In this document: positions 40,226 to 48,235 of the stretch, piece by piece
How positions within the stretch are numbered: position 1 is the first letter of the stretch
Layout: each line of letters begins with the position of its first letter
From: Massilia sp. YIM B02769
Lineage (GTDB): Bacteria; Pseudomonadota; Gammaproteobacteria; Burkholderiales; Burkholderiaceae_D
Assembly (NCBI RefSeq): GCF_030411995.1
Contig: NZ_JASNRC010000016.1
Location: forward strand, 1-64,000
Reading direction: 5' to 3'
DNA: 64,000 nt
Notes under the pieces: model-generated
Seen by the model: the letters and a program-made list of their open reading frames with translations, nothing else
What the model was told of the DNA's origin: nothing
The model's database searches: none
Translations under genes and position numbers: made by a program

Positions 40226-41365
40226 ATGCTCGAATTTACGCTCCTGAAGAAAGACACCAGCGGCCTGTCGCATGCGCGCCGCGGCCGCCTGAAACTCAAT
40301 CACGGCACCATCGAAACCCCGATCTTCATGCCGGTCGGGACCTATGGCTCGGTCAAGGCGATGGACCCGACCGAACTGAAAACCGTCGGCTCGCAGATCA
40401 TCCTCGGTAACACCTTCCACCTGTGGCTGCGCCCGGGCATCGAGGTGTTCAACAAGTTCGGCGGCCTGCATGGCTTCATGGGCTGGGACAAGCCGATCCT
40501 CACCGACTCGGGCGGCTTCCAGGTGTTTTCGCTGGGCGCGATGCGCAAGATCACGGAAGAGGGCGTGACCTTCGCCTCGCCGATCGACGGTTCCCGTAAA
40601 TTCCTGTCGCCGGAAGTGTCGATGCAGATCCAGCGCGCGCTGAACTCGGACATCGTGATGCAGTTCGACGAGTGCACGCCGTACGAGATCGACGGCCGCG
40701 CGGCCACCGCCGAAGAAGCGGCGAAGTCGATGCGCATGTCGCTGCGCTGGGCCCAGCGTTCGATGAACGAGTTCAAGGGCGGCGAAAACCCGAACGCGCT
40801 GTTCGGCATCGTCCAGGGCGGCATGTACGAGCACCTGCGCGACGAGTCGCTGGCGGCGCTGGAGGACATCAACTTCCCGGGCCTGGCGATCGGCGGGCTG
40901 TCGGTGGGCGAGCCGAAGGAAGACATGAAGCGCATCCTGGCCCACGTCGGCCCGCGCCTGCCGGAAAACAAACCGCACTACCTGATGGGCGTGGGTACGC
41001 CGGAAGACCTGGTGGAAGGCGTGGCCAACGGCGTCGACATGTTCGACTGCGTGATGCCGACCCGGAATGCGCGCAACGGCTGGCTGTTCACGCGCTTCGG
41101 CGACGTGAAGATCAAGAATGCGCGCTACAAGGAAGACACGGCGCCGCTGGACGAGTCGTGCAGCTGCTACTGCTGCACCAACTTCTCGCGCGCTTACCTG
41201 CACCACCTGCATCGCTCGAACGAGATCCTGGGGGCGCGCTTGAACACGATTCACAACCTGCACTATTACCTGAACCTGATGCAGGAGATGCGCGATGCGA
41301 TCGATGCGGATGGGTTCAATGCGTTCCGCGTGCGGTTTGCGGCGGATCGGTCACGCGGGGTGTAA
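40226..41365 (+). CDS. tgt: Queuine/preQ1 tRNA-guanine transglycosylase
   Basis: A 379-residue TGT. The catalytic and substrate regions are LTDSGGFQVFSLG and FDCVMPTRNARNG, with TIETPIFMPVGTYG near the N-terminus. The zinc site is the Cys cluster CSCYCCTNFSRAYLHHL. It exchanges guanine-34 for preQ1 in GUN-anticodon tRNAs, the step before QueA. A repeat and then a bidirectional terminator follow. Confidence 0.98.
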   Translation: MLEFTLLKKDTSGLSHARRGRLKLNHGTIETPIFMPVGTYGSVKAMDPTELKTVGSQIILGNTFHLWLRPGIEVFNKFGGLHGFMGWDKPILTDSGGFQVFSLGAMRKITEEGVTFASPIDGSRKFLSPEVSMQIQRALNSDIVMQFDECTPYEIDGRAATAEEAAKSMRMSLRWAQRSMNEFKGGENPNALFGIVQGGMYEHLRDESLAALEDINFPGLAIGGLSVGEPKEDMKRILAHVGPRLPENKPHYLMGVGTPEDLVEGVANGVDMFDCVMPTRNARNGWLFTRFGDVKIKNARYKEDTAPLDESCSCYCCTNFSRAYLHHLHRSNEILGARLNTIHNLHYYLNLMQEMRDAIDADGFNAFRVRFAADRSRGV

Positions 41366-41395
41366 TTGGCTCGCGATCATGCTTGGCGTGGTTGA

Positions 41396-41479
41396 ACGCG
41401 TGGGCACAGGGGCGCCCACCCTACATAATCAAGGCCAGCGGCCGCAATGACGTAGGGTGGGCGCCCCGTGCCCACGCGT
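41396..41479. repeat. Inverted ACGCGTGGGCAC/GTAGGGTGGGCGCC repeat
   Basis: The left arm (41396-41424) starts ACGCGTGGGCAC and ends GCCCACCCTAC. The right arm (41452-41479) is its inverted copy apart from one extra A. This copy combines the CGCGTGGGCAC motif of the elements at 19.4, 27.9 and 46.8 kb with the GTAGGGTGGG motif of the other family, linking the two. It lies between convergent genes. Confidence 0.82.
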
Positions 41480-41505
41480 TTTTACGCACCTTCGCCCACC
41501 CGAAT

Positions 41506-41535
41506 AAAAAACGCGGCCATCGAGCCGCGTTTTTT
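41506..41535. terminator. Bidirectional terminator between tgt and the flavin oxidoreductase
   Basis: AAAAAACGCGGC (41506-41517) pairs with GCCGCGTTTTTT (41524-41535) around a 6-base loop, so a T run follows the stem on both strands. It serves the two convergent genes. Confidence 0.9.
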
Positions 41536-41551
41536 ATTCACTTCTAGTTCA

Positions 41552-42652
41552 TTACTCCGCCGCGCGGTAGCGCTCCAGCCAGTGCGCATACGGCGCCGGC
41601 AGCGTCCACGACGGTTTGTCCTGGCCCAGCGCCTTGGCCGCCGCATACGTATAGTGCGGATTACCCAGGTGCGCGCGGCCGATCATGACCAGGTCCATCT
41701 GGCCTTCTTCCACCACGCGGTTGGCGACGGCCGGCGAATCGATATTCCACGATGACGCCACCGGAATGCCCGCTTCGCGCTTCACGCGTTCGGCGATCGG
41801 CGCCAGGAAGCCCGAGGCCCACGGAATGCTCGCATCCGGCGTCGAAAAGCCTACGCTCACATTCAGCATGTCCAGGCCGGCGGCGCGGAACTGGCGCGCC
41901 AGCTCGATCGACTCGGCCAGCGTTTCTTCGTCGCGGCCGTCGAACTCGATCACGCCGAAGCGCGCCGTCAGCGGCAGGCGGTCCGGCCACACTTCGCGCA
42001 CGGCTGCCAGGGTCTCGAGCAGGAAGCGGCTGCGGCCGGCGAAGTCGCCGCCGTATGCGTCGGTACGCTTGTTCGCATGGACCGAGAAGAAGCTCTGGCC
42101 CAGGTAGCCGTGGGCGAAGTGCAGCTCCAGCCACTCGAAGCCTGCCTCCAGTGCGCGGCGTGCGGCGGCGACGAAGTCGGCTTTCACGCGCTCGATGTCG
42201 GCAATCGTCATCTCTTTCGGCACCTGCGGCAGGTTGGCGCCAAAGGCGACGGCCGACGGCGAGATGGTTTCCCAGCTGCGCGGGTCGCTCGCCGGGATGT
42301 GGTCGTCGCCTTCCCAGGGACGCTGGGCGCTGGCCTTGCGGCCGGCGTGGCCGATCTGGATGCCGGCGACGGCGCCGCCAGCCTTGATGCCGGCCGCGAT
42401 GCGCGCCAGGCCCGGCACGTGCTCATCCGACCACAGGCCGAGGCAGCCCGGGGTGATGCGGCCTTCCGGCGAGACGCCGGTGGCTTCCACGATCACCAGG
42501 CCGGCGCCGCCGCGGGCGATGCTTTCGTAGTGGGTGGTGTGCCATTCGTTGGTATAGCCATCGGTGGCGCTGTACTGGCACATCGGCGGCACCGCGATGC
42601 GGTTGCGCAGGGTGACGTCCTTGAGGGTATAGGGGGTGAAGAGTGCTGACAT
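41552..42652 (-). CDS. Old yellow enzyme family NADH:flavin oxidoreductase (YqjM type)
   Basis: A 366-residue FMN-dependent TIM barrel. The regulatory Cys of the thermophilic-like/YqjM class lies in NRIAVPPMCQYSATDG. The active-site pair is in GIQIGHAGRKAS, then WLELHFAHGYLGQSFFS and the FMN phosphate site MIGRAHLGNPHY. It reduces activated C=C bonds of enones or maleimides and may act in oxidative or electrophile stress. A 408-base space lies upstream before yajC, holding a hairpin repeat. Confidence 0.93.
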   Translation of the reverse strand: MSALFTPYTLKDVTLRNRIAVPPMCQYSATDGYTNEWHTTHYESIARGGAGLVIVEATGVSPEGRITPGCLGLWSDEHVPGLARIAAGIKAGGAVAGIQIGHAGRKASAQRPWEGDDHIPASDPRSWETISPSAVAFGANLPQVPKEMTIADIERVKADFVAAARRALEAGFEWLELHFAHGYLGQSFFSVHANKRTDAYGGDFAGRSRFLLETLAAVREVWPDRLPLTARFGVIEFDGRDEETLAESIELARQFRAAGLDMLNVSVGFSTPDASIPWASGFLAPIAERVKREAGIPVASSWNIDSPAVANRVVEEGQMDLVMIGRAHLGNPHYTYAAAKALGQDKPSWTLPAPYAHWLERYRAAE

Positions 42653-42791
42653 GGGTGGTTTTCTTTGACTGGATTAAGCGGGAGCCAGCGCGGCTGGTTC
42701 GATGTTGCAGCGCGGGACGAGGATGATAACCGCGGTGCTGAATCCGTGCTTGCCACCCGCAAATGTGAGTGCCCACTTTCGTTGAGAATTT

Positions 42792-42904
42792 GTAGGGTGG
42801 GCACTCTGTGCCCACCGGTGTCTTGGTTGATCAATTGAATATTGCGAGCATAAAGGGTACGGTATGCATCGGTACGACCGCGTGGGAACAGGTGCCCACC
42901 CTAC
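42792..42904. repeat. GTAGGGTGGGCAC inverted repeat upstream of yajC
   Basis: The left arm (42792-42816) starts GTAGGGTGGGCACTCTGTGC. The right arm (42879-42904) ends GGTGCCCACCCTAC. It lies in the divergent region between the flavin oxidoreductase and yajC, unlike most copies, which lie between convergent genes. Apart from it, I see no assignable feature in 42653-43060. Confidence 0.8.
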
Positions 42905-43060
42905 AAGGTCAACCCAACACCCAAGGGAATGCGGGTGCACCGTTGTAGATTTCCTACTTGCATTTTTTACAGCCAACCCCACATGCGGCGGAATGGCCGC
43001 TGGCAGTTCGCCGGTGCTAGAATACAGCGCTGTTTTTTTTATCTCATAATCGGAGTCCTT

Positions 43061-43393
43061 GTGTTCATTTCCAACGCTTACGCGCAAACCGCGGCCGCAG
43101 CCAATCCAGACATGATGAGCAGTCTGCTCGGCTACTCGCCGATCCTGATCATGTTCGTGGTCATGTACTTCCTGATGATTCGCCCGCAGCAGAAGCGCCA
43201 GAAAGAAGCCAAGGCGATGATGGATGCGCTCACCAAGGGCGACGAAGTGGTCACCGCCGGCGGCATCCTGGGCCGCGTCGTGCAGGTGAAGGACGCCTAC
43301 GTCACCCTGGAAATCGCGACCGGCACCGAGATGATCGTGCAAAAGAACGCCGTCACCACCCTGCTGCCGAAGGGCACCCTGAAGTCCCTGTAA
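43061..43393 (+). CDS. yajC: Sec translocase accessory protein YajC
   Basis: A 110-residue protein, the normal length. One membrane helix (SPILIMFVVMYFLMIRP) is followed by QQKRQKEAKAMMDALTKGDEVVTAGGILG, the family signature. It begins with GTG, preceded by CGGAG about 8 bases upstream. It binds the SecDF complex and the SecYEG translocon. secD follows after 61 bases. Confidence 0.95.
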   Translation: MFISNAYAQTAAAANPDMMSSLLGYSPILIMFVVMYFLMIRPQQKRQKEAKAMMDALTKGDEVVTAGGILGRVVQVKDAYVTLEIATGTEMIVQKNAVTTLLPKGTLKSL

Positions 43394-43454
43394 GCCAAGC
43401 GCTGCGGCCCTGTCAACGGGCCGCACGCCGCTCAACATAGAACGCTGGAACATC

Positions 43455-45332
43455 ATGAATCGCTATCCGCTCTGGAAATACATACTGATCGCTGTCGCGC
43501 TCCTGCTGGGCGCGCTGTACACGGCGCCCAACTACTTCGGCGAATCGCCGGCGTTGCAAGTGACGACTGGCAAAACAACGGTCAAGATCACGAGCGACAC
43601 CTCGGCCCAGATTGCCGACGTGCTGAAACGCGAAGGTGTTCCGGCCAACCAGGTCACGCTCGACGGCTCCGGCAACTCGACCGCCGTGCGTGCCCGCTTC
43701 GACAGCACCGACGCCCAGTTCAAGGCCAAGCTCGCGCTCGAACGCCAGCTGAACCGTGACCAGACCGACCCCGATTACATCGTCACCGTCAACCTGGTGA
43801 AGAACACCCCGGCCTGGATGCAGGCGGTGCGCGCGCTGCCGATGAACCTCGGCCTCGACCTGCGCGGCGGCGTCCACTTCCTGCTGCAAGTCGACTCCAA
43901 AGCCGTGCTGGAAACCCGCGTCAAGAGCACCCAGACCAGTGTCCGCAGCATCCTGCGCGACAACAACGTGCGCCATGCCGGCATCGAACGCAACGGCAAC
44001 GCCATCGAAGTGTCTTTCCGCGACGAGCAGACCCGCAGCGCCGCCCGCAACGTGCTGGGCAAGCAGATGGCCGACCTGACGCTGGCGGATGCCGCCGACG
44101 GCACCGAACTGAAGCTGATCGCCACCATGAAGCCCGAGGCGCTCAAGCGCATCGTCGAGGAAGGCGTCAACCAGAACATCTCGACCCTGTCGAAGCGTAT
44201 CAACGAACTCGGCGTGACCGAGCCGGTCATCCAGCGCCAGGGCGCCGACCGCATCATCGTGCAATTGCCGGGCGTGCAAGACGTGGCCCGCGCGAAAGAC
44301 CTGATCGGCCGCACCGCCACCCTGGAACTGCGCCTGGTCGACCCGACCGTGACCCCGGGCACCGAACTGTCGGCCGCGATTCCGCTGAACTCGGAACTGT
44401 TCACCGAAGGCCGTGGCGCCCCGATCGTGGTGTCGAAAGACATCATCCTGACCGGCGACTACATCACCGGCGCCGTTGCCAGCTTCGACTCGAACCAGCA
44501 GCCGGCCGTCTCTGTCGACCTGAACGGCGACGGCGGCCGCAAGATCCGCCTGGTGACCCGTGAAAACGTCGGCAAGCGCATGGCGATTTTGCTGAAAGAG
44601 AAGGGCAAGTACACCGTACCGTCGGCGCCGACCATCCAGAGCGAACTCGGCTCGACCTTCCAGATCACCGGCATCGGCAACGCCCAGGAAGCGAATGAAC
44701 TGGCGCTGCTGCTGCGCTCGGGCGCGCTGTCGGCGCCGATGGAATTCATCGAGGAACGCGTGGTCGGCCCGCAGCTCGGCGCCGAAAACATTTCGCGCGG
44801 CCTGCACTCGACCCTGTGGGGCTTCGTGGCGATTGCCGTCTTCATGATCATCTACTACCACATGTTCGGTGTGTTCAGCGCGGTGGCGCTGGCGGCCAAC
44901 GTGCTGTTCCTGCTGGCCCTGCTGTCGATGCTGCAGGCCACCCTGACCCTGCCGGGTATCGCGGCAATCGCGCTGGCCCTCGGTATGGCAATTGACGCCA
45001 ACGTGCTGATCAACGAGCGTATTCGCGAGGAACTGCGTGCCGGCGCCACGCCGCAGCAGGCGATCACGCATGGTTTCAGCCACGCCTGGGACACGATTTT
45101 CGACTCCAACGTGACCACCCTGATCGTCGGCCTGGCGCTGCTGATCTTCGGTACCGGTGCGGTGCGCGGCTTCGCCGTGGTGCACACCCTGGGCATCCTG
45201 ACCTCGATGTTCTCGGCCGTGTTCGTCTCGCGCGGCTTCGTGAACCTGTGGTACGGCCGCCGCGGCAAGAAAGTGACCAAGCTGTCGGTCGGTACGGTGT
45301 GGACGCCGGGCCTGCCCGCTGAAAAGAAATAA
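43455..45332 (+). CDS. secD: Protein translocase subunit SecD
   Basis: A 625-residue protein. The first membrane helix is followed by a large periplasmic P1 region that includes MNLGLDLRGGVHFLLQVD and ends near QEANELALLLRSGAL. Five more helices follow, with ALALGMAIDANVLINERIREE, the proton-relay Asp motif. It uses the proton gradient to pull exported proteins out of SecYEG. It is 15 bases from secF. Confidence 0.98.
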   Translation: MNRYPLWKYILIAVALLLGALYTAPNYFGESPALQVTTGKTTVKITSDTSAQIADVLKREGVPANQVTLDGSGNSTAVRARFDSTDAQFKAKLALERQLNRDQTDPDYIVTVNLVKNTPAWMQAVRALPMNLGLDLRGGVHFLLQVDSKAVLETRVKSTQTSVRSILRDNNVRHAGIERNGNAIEVSFRDEQTRSAARNVLGKQMADLTLADAADGTELKLIATMKPEALKRIVEEGVNQNISTLSKRINELGVTEPVIQRQGADRIIVQLPGVQDVARAKDLIGRTATLELRLVDPTVTPGTELSAAIPLNSELFTEGRGAPIVVSKDIILTGDYITGAVASFDSNQQPAVSVDLNGDGGRKIRLVTRENVGKRMAILLKEKGKYTVPSAPTIQSELGSTFQITGIGNAQEANELALLLRSGALSAPMEFIEERVVGPQLGAENISRGLHSTLWGFVAIAVFMIIYYHMFGVFSAVALAANVLFLLALLSMLQATLTLPGIAAIALALGMAIDANVLINERIREELRAGATPQQAITHGFSHAWDTIFDSNVTTLIVGLALLIFGTGAVRGFAVVHTLGILTSMFSAVFVSRGFVNLWYGRRGKKVTKLSVGTVWTPGLPAEKK

Positions 45333-45347
45333 GGACGAGGAACTGTC

Positions 45348-46367
45348 ATGGAATTTTTCAAAATCAAACGGGACATCCCGTTCATGCGCCACGCGTTGAT
45401 CTTCAACGTGATCTCGGCGCTGACCTTCGTGGCTGCCGTGTTCTTCCTGGTGACCAAGGGCCTGCACTTCTCGGTGGAATTCACCGGCGGTACCGTGATG
45501 GAGCTGCGCTACCCGCATGCTGCCGACCAGGAAAAGATCCGTACGACGCTGCGCTCGATCGGCCATGAAGCGCCGGAAGTGGCGAGCTTCGGCACCGCCC
45601 AGGACATCATGCTGCGCCTGCCGCCGGTGAAGACCGCGGCCGGCTCGACCGTGTCGGGCGAAGCCTTCAAGGCGGTCTGCGCTTCGGAAGGCGGTACCCC
45701 GAAACAGATCAACGTGACGGAGAAGGGCCAGCAGATCGAACGCACCAGCTGCGCGAATGCAGCCGGCGCCGAGCTGGTGACCCTGCAGCGCGTCGACTTC
45801 GTCGGCCCGCAGGTCGGCGACGAACTGGCCGAAAGCGGCCTGCACGCGCTGATCATGGTCGTGGTCGGCGTGGTGATCTACCTGGCCGTGCGCTTCGAGT
45901 GGAAATTCGCCGTGGCCGCGATCCTGGCCAACCTGCACGACGTGGTCATCATCCTGGGCTTCTTCGCCTTCTTCCAGTGGGAATTCTCGCTGACGGTGCT
46001 GGCGGCGATCCTGGCGGTGCTGGGTTACTCGGTGAACGAATCGGTGGTGATTTTCGACCGTATCCGCGAAACCTTCCGCAAGCAGCGCAAGATGAGCGTG
46101 ACCGAGGTCATCGACCACGCGATCACCAGCACCATCTCGCGTACCATCATCACCCACGCGTCGACCCAGATGATGGTGCTGTCGATGCTGTTCTTCGGCG
46201 GCCCGTCGCTGCATTACTTCGCGATGGCGCTGACGATCGGTATCTGCTTCGGTATTTACTCGTCGGTGTTCGTGGCTGCCGCGCTGGCAATGTGGTTCGG
46301 CGTGAAGCGCGAGGATTTGATCAAGCCGGTCAAGGAAAAAGACGAGACCGATGGCGCGGTGGTCTGA
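45348..46367 (+). CDS. secF: Protein translocase subunit SecF
   Basis: A 339-residue, six-helix partner of SecD. The N-terminal region has FSVEFTGGTVMEL. The periplasmic loop (about 45-155) is longer than in E. coli SecF. Helix 4 has LGYSVNESVVIFDRIRE, followed by TSTISRTIITHASTQ-type sequence (here ITSTISRTIITHAS). AGGACGAGG precedes the ATG. A strong terminator follows, closing the yajC-secD-secF operon. Confidence 0.97.
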   Translation: MEFFKIKRDIPFMRHALIFNVISALTFVAAVFFLVTKGLHFSVEFTGGTVMELRYPHAADQEKIRTTLRSIGHEAPEVASFGTAQDIMLRLPPVKTAAGSTVSGEAFKAVCASEGGTPKQINVTEKGQQIERTSCANAAGAELVTLQRVDFVGPQVGDELAESGLHALIMVVVGVVIYLAVRFEWKFAVAAILANLHDVVIILGFFAFFQWEFSLTVLAAILAVLGYSVNESVVIFDRIRETFRKQRKMSVTEVIDHAITSTISRTIITHASTQMMVLSMLFFGGPSLHYFAMALTIGICFGIYSSVFVAAALAMWFGVKREDLIKPVKEKDETDGAVV

Positions 46368-46391
46368 CGCGCCCGGTATTCGCCTCGCATG

Positions 46392-46427
46392 AAAAAGCCG
46401 CCACGGTGAAAGCCGTGGCGGCTTTTT
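46392..46427 (+). terminator. Rho-independent terminator of the secDF operon
   Basis: AAAAAGCCGCCACGG (46392-46406) pairs with CCGTGGCGGCTTTTT (46413-46427) around a 6-base loop. Confidence 0.93.
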
Positions 46428-46498
46428 TTGTTTATAAGCTCTTTTCGGATATCGATTTTTACAAGGAATTTGTCGATATGTGACATTTCCTGGCCTTG

Positions 46499-46542
46499 TG
46501 TGAGTTATCGCACAGAGCGCCCGGGTGGCCGAACCGTATAGT
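46499..46542 (+). promoter_or_regulatory. CRP-like site and -10 box of small RNA 1
   Basis: TGTGA-N6-GCACA at 46499-46514 is one base off the CRP consensus half-site pair. TATAGT at 46537-46542 is a good -10 box, and there is no -35 box. The centre of the site is about 42 bases before the predicted start at 46549, the class II activator position. The second copy, 157 bases on, has the same arrangement. Confidence 0.65.
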
Positions 46543-46548
46543 GGACCT

Positions 46549-46611
46549 GTCTCTTTCAGGACATCCCTAGTTTTGGACTTCACCCGCTCCGTTTGGAGCG
46601 GGTTTTTTTTT
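46549..46611 (+). ncRNA. Putative small RNA, copy 1
   Basis: About 62 nt from the predicted start to the end of a T9 run. It shares with copy 2 an identical 34-base core that begins CTGTCTCTTTCAGGACATCC (46547-46580) and ends in GGACTT. A terminator hairpin CCCGCTCC-GTTT-GGAGCGGG (46583-46602) plus T run follows. The 5' part can form a small CCTG/CAGG hairpin. There is no open frame of note. The start is predicted 7 bases after the -10 box. Duplication with conserved promoter, core and terminator argues for a functional trans-acting RNA. Confidence 0.7.
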
Positions 46612-46656
46612 GCCCGGTTTGCTTGTGCGGCGAATCACGCAGAAATGTCACATGAA

Positions 46657-46699
46657 TGTGAATTGGCGCACAGAGTGTGCGGGAACCGGGAACTATAGT
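46657..46699 (+). promoter_or_regulatory. CRP-like site and -10 box of small RNA 2
   Basis: TGTGA-N6-GCACA at 46657-46672 and TATAGT at 46694-46699. The site centre to -10 distance is 29.5 bases, exactly as at class II CRP promoters centred at -41.5. The N6 differs from copy 1 while both half-sites are conserved, as expected of a real binding site. A further palindrome ATGTCACAT (46645-46653; ATGTGACAT in copy 1) lies just upstream. Confidence 0.67.
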
Positions 46700-46705
46700 G
46701 GAGCT

Positions 46706-46769
46706 GTCTCTTTCAGGACATCCCTAGTTTTGGACTTTGCCCGCTCCGTTTGGAGTGGGCATTTTTTTT
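46706..46769 (+). ncRNA. Putative small RNA, copy 2
   Basis: About 63 nt, a near duplicate of the RNA at 46549-46611. It has the identical core (46704-46737) and a terminator GCCCGCTCC-GTTT-GGAGTGGGC (46739-46760) followed by A and T8. The stem differs from copy 1 at several positions; the outer G-C pair is extended while one inner pair becomes C-T or wobble. The region upstream is diverged apart from the CRP-like site and -10 box. Confidence 0.7.
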
Positions 46770-46802
46770 GCGTGGATGGAAGGGCAGCTCGCGGGCGTTA
46801 TC

Positions 46803-47014
46803 GGGGCTGTTGCCTGTTGGCGTTAATGGTGGGTTGAATCCGCGTGGGCACGGAGTGCCCACCGTACGGGCTACATTGCGTATCCGCGTTTCGAATGATC
46901 TCGCTGCGAGCGATGAGGGTTTTTGTGCGAACTTGCCGATAACGGCGACCGTACGGTGGGCACCCCGTGCCCACGCGGACCATGCAAACCGATAACAGCG
47001 CAGGCAACAGCCCC
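46803..47014. repeat. 212-bp composite inverted-repeat element (copy B)
   Basis: Perfect 14-base ends GGGGCTGTTGCCTG (46803-46816) and CAGGCAACAGCCCC (47001-47014) are present. Inner 28-base arms at 46841-46868 and 46950-46977 differ by one loop base. The element matches the reverse complement of copy A at 27914-28123, including the centre (both contain GCGTATCCGCGTT followed by ATGATC a few bases later). It lies between the sRNA pair and the convergent HDOD gene. Confidence 0.82.
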
Positions 47015-47036
47015 ACGAACGGTCGATCCGACCGCC

Positions 47037-47870
47037 TTATAACAACGCCGACGTCAGGCTCTGCACCTCTTCCGCCGACTCTTCCATGATGCGCGCCAGC
47101 GTCCCGTCGCCCACCGCGAAATCGATGGTCGCCGCCGCCTGCACACTGGTCGCACCCGGCCGCTCCAGCAAAGGCGAATGCTCCGGCGACAAATCGTTCG
47201 CCAGCAACAAGGTATCGCCCAGGGTCTCCGGCGGCAAGGCGCGCATGCCATTCCACATGGCCTCGATCGCCCCCATCACCGGCGCCGGCACGCCCAGCTT
47301 GAGCAGCACGCCGCGGCCGATCGCCACTTCGCCATGCTCCAGCCAATCCTCGGCGCCGCCTTCGATCAGCCCCGGATACGCGTGCGCCCGCGACAGCAGG
47401 TAGAACCCGCCTACCTCATGCACGATGCCGGCAAACATCGCCGTCTCCGGATCGACAAACGACACCCGGCGCGCAATGACCTGGGCCAGCGCCGCCACGT
47501 GGGCCGAGTGGCGCCACAATTGATCCGCCTTGGCGCGCAAGACGGGATCGGTGATCTCGCTGCTCAACTGGCGCACGATCACCGACGCCGCCAGCGCGCC
47601 CAGCGTGCGAAAACCCACGCGCTGCACGGCGGCGCGCACGTTGGTCACGTCGTTGCCGGCGCGGTTGTAGGTGACGGAGTTGGCGATCGCAACAGTGCGT
47701 GCGGCCAGCAGCGGCTCGGCTTGCACCAGGCGCGCTGCCAGGTCGGCGTGGCAATCGGGATCGTTCAGCGCACGCTGCAGCTTGAGCGTGGCGTCGACAT
47801 TCGTCGGGAAGCTGAGCTCGCCGCGGATGGCCTGGGCGGCGATGCTCTTGAGGGCGTCTAGTCTGTCCAT
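47037..47870 (-). CDS. HDOD-domain protein
   Basis: A 277-residue protein with the HDOD fold. It has SFPTNVDATLKLQRALNDPDCHADLAARL at the start, then VAIANSVTYNRAG, LWRHSAHVAALAQVIARR and AGIVHEVGGFYLL in place of the HD metal site (HE rather than HD). Such proteins act in signalling, often with cyclic-di-GMP or chemotaxis systems, without hydrolase activity. ATG 47870 is used, giving MDRLDALKSIAAQ; an upstream start at 47921 is less likely. Confidence 0.87.
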   Translation of the reverse strand: MDRLDALKSIAAQAIRGELSFPTNVDATLKLQRALNDPDCHADLAARLVQAEPLLAARTVAIANSVTYNRAGNDVTNVRAAVQRVGFRTLGALAASVIVRQLSSEITDPVLRAKADQLWRHSAHVAALAQVIARRVSFVDPETAMFAGIVHEVGGFYLLSRAHAYPGLIEGGAEDWLEHGEVAIGRGVLLKLGVPAPVMGAIEAMWNGMRALPPETLGDTLLLANDLSPEHSPLLERPGATSVQAAATIDFAVGDGTLARIMEESAEEVQSLTSALL

Positions 47871-47953
47871 CGAAAAATTATACTCCCTGCGAACAGCCAC
47901 ACTTCGGAGTATTTGCTCCAAAGCATCTTTTTACAACGCCAAACGTCTCCCGA

Positions 47954-48235
47954 TCAAGGCTCGCTGAAGATGGCGTCGCAGTCTTCCTTCGGCTCTTCGG
48001 TGTCTTGCAGTTCGTCGACCAGGCCCAGGTCGAACAGTTCCTCGACGGCGTTCATGAAGCTGCTCAGTTTGGTCGCGCCGATCAGGCGGTAGATTTCGCC
48101 GTCTTCGTTGCGCACGCCGATCAGCATGGCTTCCTCGCGCACTTCGGCCTCCGGAGCGATGTCGAGCAGGATATTGCCGATGATGTGCTTGTCGAAGTGG
48201 GCCGGCTTCTTGCCGTCGATCAGGGAAGTTTTCAA
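47954..48235 (-). CDS. Conserved hypothetical protein coupled to MarR
   Basis: A 93-residue acidic protein (MKTSLIDGKKPAHFDKHIIG...EPKEDCDAIFSEP) without a recognised domain. It begins with TTG, sharing bases with the MarR stop (TTGA), and AAGGAA lies 6-7 bases upstream, so translation should depend on that of the MarR gene. No membrane segment. It may work with the MarR regulator, but nothing in the sequence shows how. Confidence 0.7.
   Translation of the reverse strand: MKTSLIDGKKPAHFDKHIIGNILLDIAPEAEVREEAMLIGVRNEDGEIYRLIGATKLSSFMNAVEELFDLGLVDELQDTEEPKEDCDAIFSEP

Noticed and set aside
46610..46837. 75-codon plus-strand gene across sRNA copy 2
   Set aside because: It runs through the CRP-like site, the sRNA core and its terminator; the RNA explanation accounts for the duplication and the frame has no SD.
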